Shown here: one piece after another, positions 6,491-7,276 of the stretch
How the letters are laid out: every line of letters starts with the position of its first letter
How positions within the stretch are numbered: the stretch's first letter is position 1
Notes under the pieces: model-generated
Database searches by the model: none
Seen by the model: the letters and a program-made list of their open reading frames with translations, nothing else
What the model was told of the DNA's origin: nothing
Program-made: the position numbers and the translations under genes
Source of the DNA: an uncultured Prevotellaceae bacterium
GTDB taxonomy: Bacteria > Bacteroidota > Bacteroidia > Bacteroidales > Bacteroidaceae
Reading direction: 5' to 3'
Assembly (NCBI GenBank): GCA_900315105.1
Contig: OMXX01000151.1
Location: 1 to 7,276 of the forward strand
Length of the DNA: 7,276 bases

Positions 6491-6741
6491 AACTAAAGTT
6501 TTTCTGGAACTTGAGTTCTTGCAGTAAGCGTCTTCTCGTCAATGGGGAGTTTTGTAGCTATTGCGTTGCCTACACTCTCTTCATGATTTGTCAAGCAACA
6601 AATTCATGGAGGCAGGCTCACTGCACTCTAGACAGATGCAACAATAGTGTAGCGTCACATACTATCAGGTTCCAATTTATAATGTGGCAATAAAAATAAT
6701 CCTACACACAATCTTTAATACCTTTATCGTATGCAAAGATA
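6491..6741 (-). promoter_or_regulatory. Distant -7 box and long structured leader (or small RNA) before the transglycosylase gene
   Basis: TATCTTTG on the minus strand (6741-6734) matches the -7 consensus; the -33 region at the right spacing reads TTT instead of TTG. Transcription from here would give a leader of about 235 bases before the ATG at 6490. The leader holds several pairings: ATTTGT/ACAAAT with outer CATG arms (6582-6591 with 6598-6608, one bulge), ATAGT/ACTAT (6644-6648 with 6661-6665), and a long-range seven-pair CTACACT/AGTGTAG (minus strand of 6646-6652 with 6570-6576). A second GTGTAG (minus strand of 6702-6707) competes for the same CTACAC. No known riboswitch class or long reading frame was recognised. 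Confidence 0.4.
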
Positions 6742-6933
6742 CGACAAAAAACTGACATTTTGAAATATTTTAAGACTTATTATAATATAAAGTGTTGTTC
6801 TTTGACATTAATCAAAGGCAAAAACCTTACATTTTATAATTATTCACGTTTTTAAACTTTATTGTTTGTGTCCGTACACAAATATTATTTTTGATACTTA
6901 ATATCAATATAATTCATAAGAAGAACCAGTCAA
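6742..6933. other. AT-rich intergenic stretch with two short perfect inverted repeats
   Basis: No gene seen. CTTTGA-N6-TCAAAG lies at 6800-6817 and TTTGTGT-CCGT-ACACAAA at 6865-6882; the latter is followed on the plus strand by TATTATTTTT. Either could be a protein-binding site or a weak hairpin. No rightward gene precedes them, so a terminator role is not required. Confidence 0.3.
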
Positions 6934-6974
6934 TCTAGATTTTCTAGAAATTTCAGAAAACCTAGAAATTCTAG
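6934..6974. repeat. Nested TCTAG palindromes
   Basis: TCTAGA-TTT-TCTAGA (6934-6948) and CTAGAA-A-TTCTAG (6962-6974) are each palindromic. They also pair with each other: 6935-6947 matches the complement of 6962-6974 at 12 of 13 positions with a 14-base spacer. The segment can thus form two small hairpins or one larger one. It is non-coding and lies between the rRNA operon end and the transglycosylase leader. Confidence 0.6.
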
Positions 6975-7016
6975 TCTATCTACTCCCCTTTTCCCATTAC
7001 ATAGAAAGGGTTGGAT

Positions 7017-7045
7017 ACTTGCAAATGATGAGCTTTTGCGAATAA
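7017..7045 (+). repeat. Isolated copy of the left-end repeat
   Basis: ACTTGC (7017-7022), then TGATGAGCT (7026-7034), a TTT spacer and GCGAATAA (7038-7045). The 17 core bases equal those of the copy at 308-327, and the leading ACTTGC equals that of the copies at 182-213 (minus strand) and 270-299. The copies are about 6.7 kb apart and flank all genes of the window. Confidence 0.65.
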
Positions 7046-7069
7046 AGGGATCTCTTTCACCTTCAAATG

Positions 7070-7122
7070 TATCTACTCCCCCTGGAGGGGGTAAGGGGGG
7101 TGGAACCTTCCCTTTGGGAAGG
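7070..7122. repeat. G-rich double hairpin repeat downstream of the rRNA operon
   Basis: CCCCC-TGGA-GGGGG (7078-7091), a GGGGGG run (7095-7100) and a perfect CCTTCCC-TTT-GGGAAGG (7106-7122). The left edge carries TATCTACTCCCC (7070-7081), also present at 6977-6988, so a 12-base direct repeat brackets the region. It lies past the rRNA terminator. Palindromic units like these are, from memory, common in intergenic DNA of Bacteroidales. Confidence 0.55.
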
Positions 7123-7136
7123 ACTGGTTAGGCTAC

Positions 7137-7172
7137 AAAAAAAGCCTCGCAAACTTGTCGTTCACGAGGCTC
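7137..7172 (-). terminator. Intrinsic terminator of the rRNA operon
   Basis: On the minus strand, stem GCCTCGTGAAC/GTTTGCGAGGC (7170-7160 with 7154-7144; 11 pairs, two of them G.T) closes a five-base GACAA loop. Seven T residues follow directly (complement of 7137-7143). It begins roughly 10 bases after the 3' end of 5S rRNA. Confidence 0.9.
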
Positions 7173-7180
7173 TGTTAGAA

Positions 7181-7276
<96 letters not shown>

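Noticed and set aside
6583..6608. Eight-codon frame MNLLLDKS in the minus-strand leader, a possible leader peptide
   Set aside because: Too short to tell from chance; it shows no run of regulatory codons and no adjacent terminator/antiterminator pair.
6511..6693. Plus-strand reading frame of 60 codons right of the transglycosylase gene
   Set aside because: No promoter, no recognisable domain; it lies in the region that reads better as a leader on the other strand.
7087..7127. G-quadruplex in the G-rich repeat
   Set aside because: Only two long G runs are followed by shorter ones, and the same bases form good hairpins; not supported beyond possibility.

Overview
The window looks like chromosomal DNA from a member of the Bacteroidales, most likely Prevotella or a close relative. 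Several independent signs agree. Promoters have the Bacteroidetes form TTG-N19/20-TAnnTTTG. Start codons lie in A/T-rich leaders without a Shine-Dalgarno sequence. MutS2 begins MIYPQNFEQKIG, which I recall as typical of Bacteroidales MutS2. The intergenic DNA is AT-rich and full of palindromic repeats. The genus is recalled pattern, not the result of a search.

Layout: positions 1-539 hold no convincing gene. They contain a palindromic repeat (1-117), a cluster of related inverted-repeat copies (182-327) and a well-formed leftward promoter (471-500) with no recognisable gene behind it. A Bacteroidetes promoter (540-570) drives mutS2 (629-3235, TTG start) and, probably in the same transcript, an unrecognised 284-residue protein built from an internal duplication (3280-4134). 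This pair converges on trpB2 across a 397-base gap (4135-4531). The gap holds an imperfect palindrome of about 100 bases, a pyrimidine-rich double repeat and a 24-base inverted repeat that probably ends transcription in one or both directions.

On the minus strand, trpB2 (4532-5896) has its own promoter (5947-5977). Immediately upstream lies a strong intrinsic terminator (5987-6025) for the next minus-strand gene, a small secreted lysozyme-like/SLT transglycosylase (6056-6490). That gene seems to have a long structured leader reaching back to a TATCTTTG box at 6734-6741. The rest (6742-7136) is intergenic: AT-rich DNA, TCTAG palindromes, a distant copy of the left-end repeat and a G-rich double hairpin. 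The window ends inside a 5S rRNA gene on the minus strand with a clear terminator at 7137-7172. This is the tail of an rRNA operon whose 23S and 16S genes should lie beyond the right edge.

The genes do not form one pathway: MutS2 (ribosome rescue/DNA maintenance), stand-alone tryptophan synthase beta, a cell-wall enzyme and rRNA. No defence, mobile or biosynthetic system is visible. The most unusual items are the duplicated protein after mutS2, the repeat family shared by both ends of the window, the long palindrome behind trpB2 and the structured leader before the transglycosylase.
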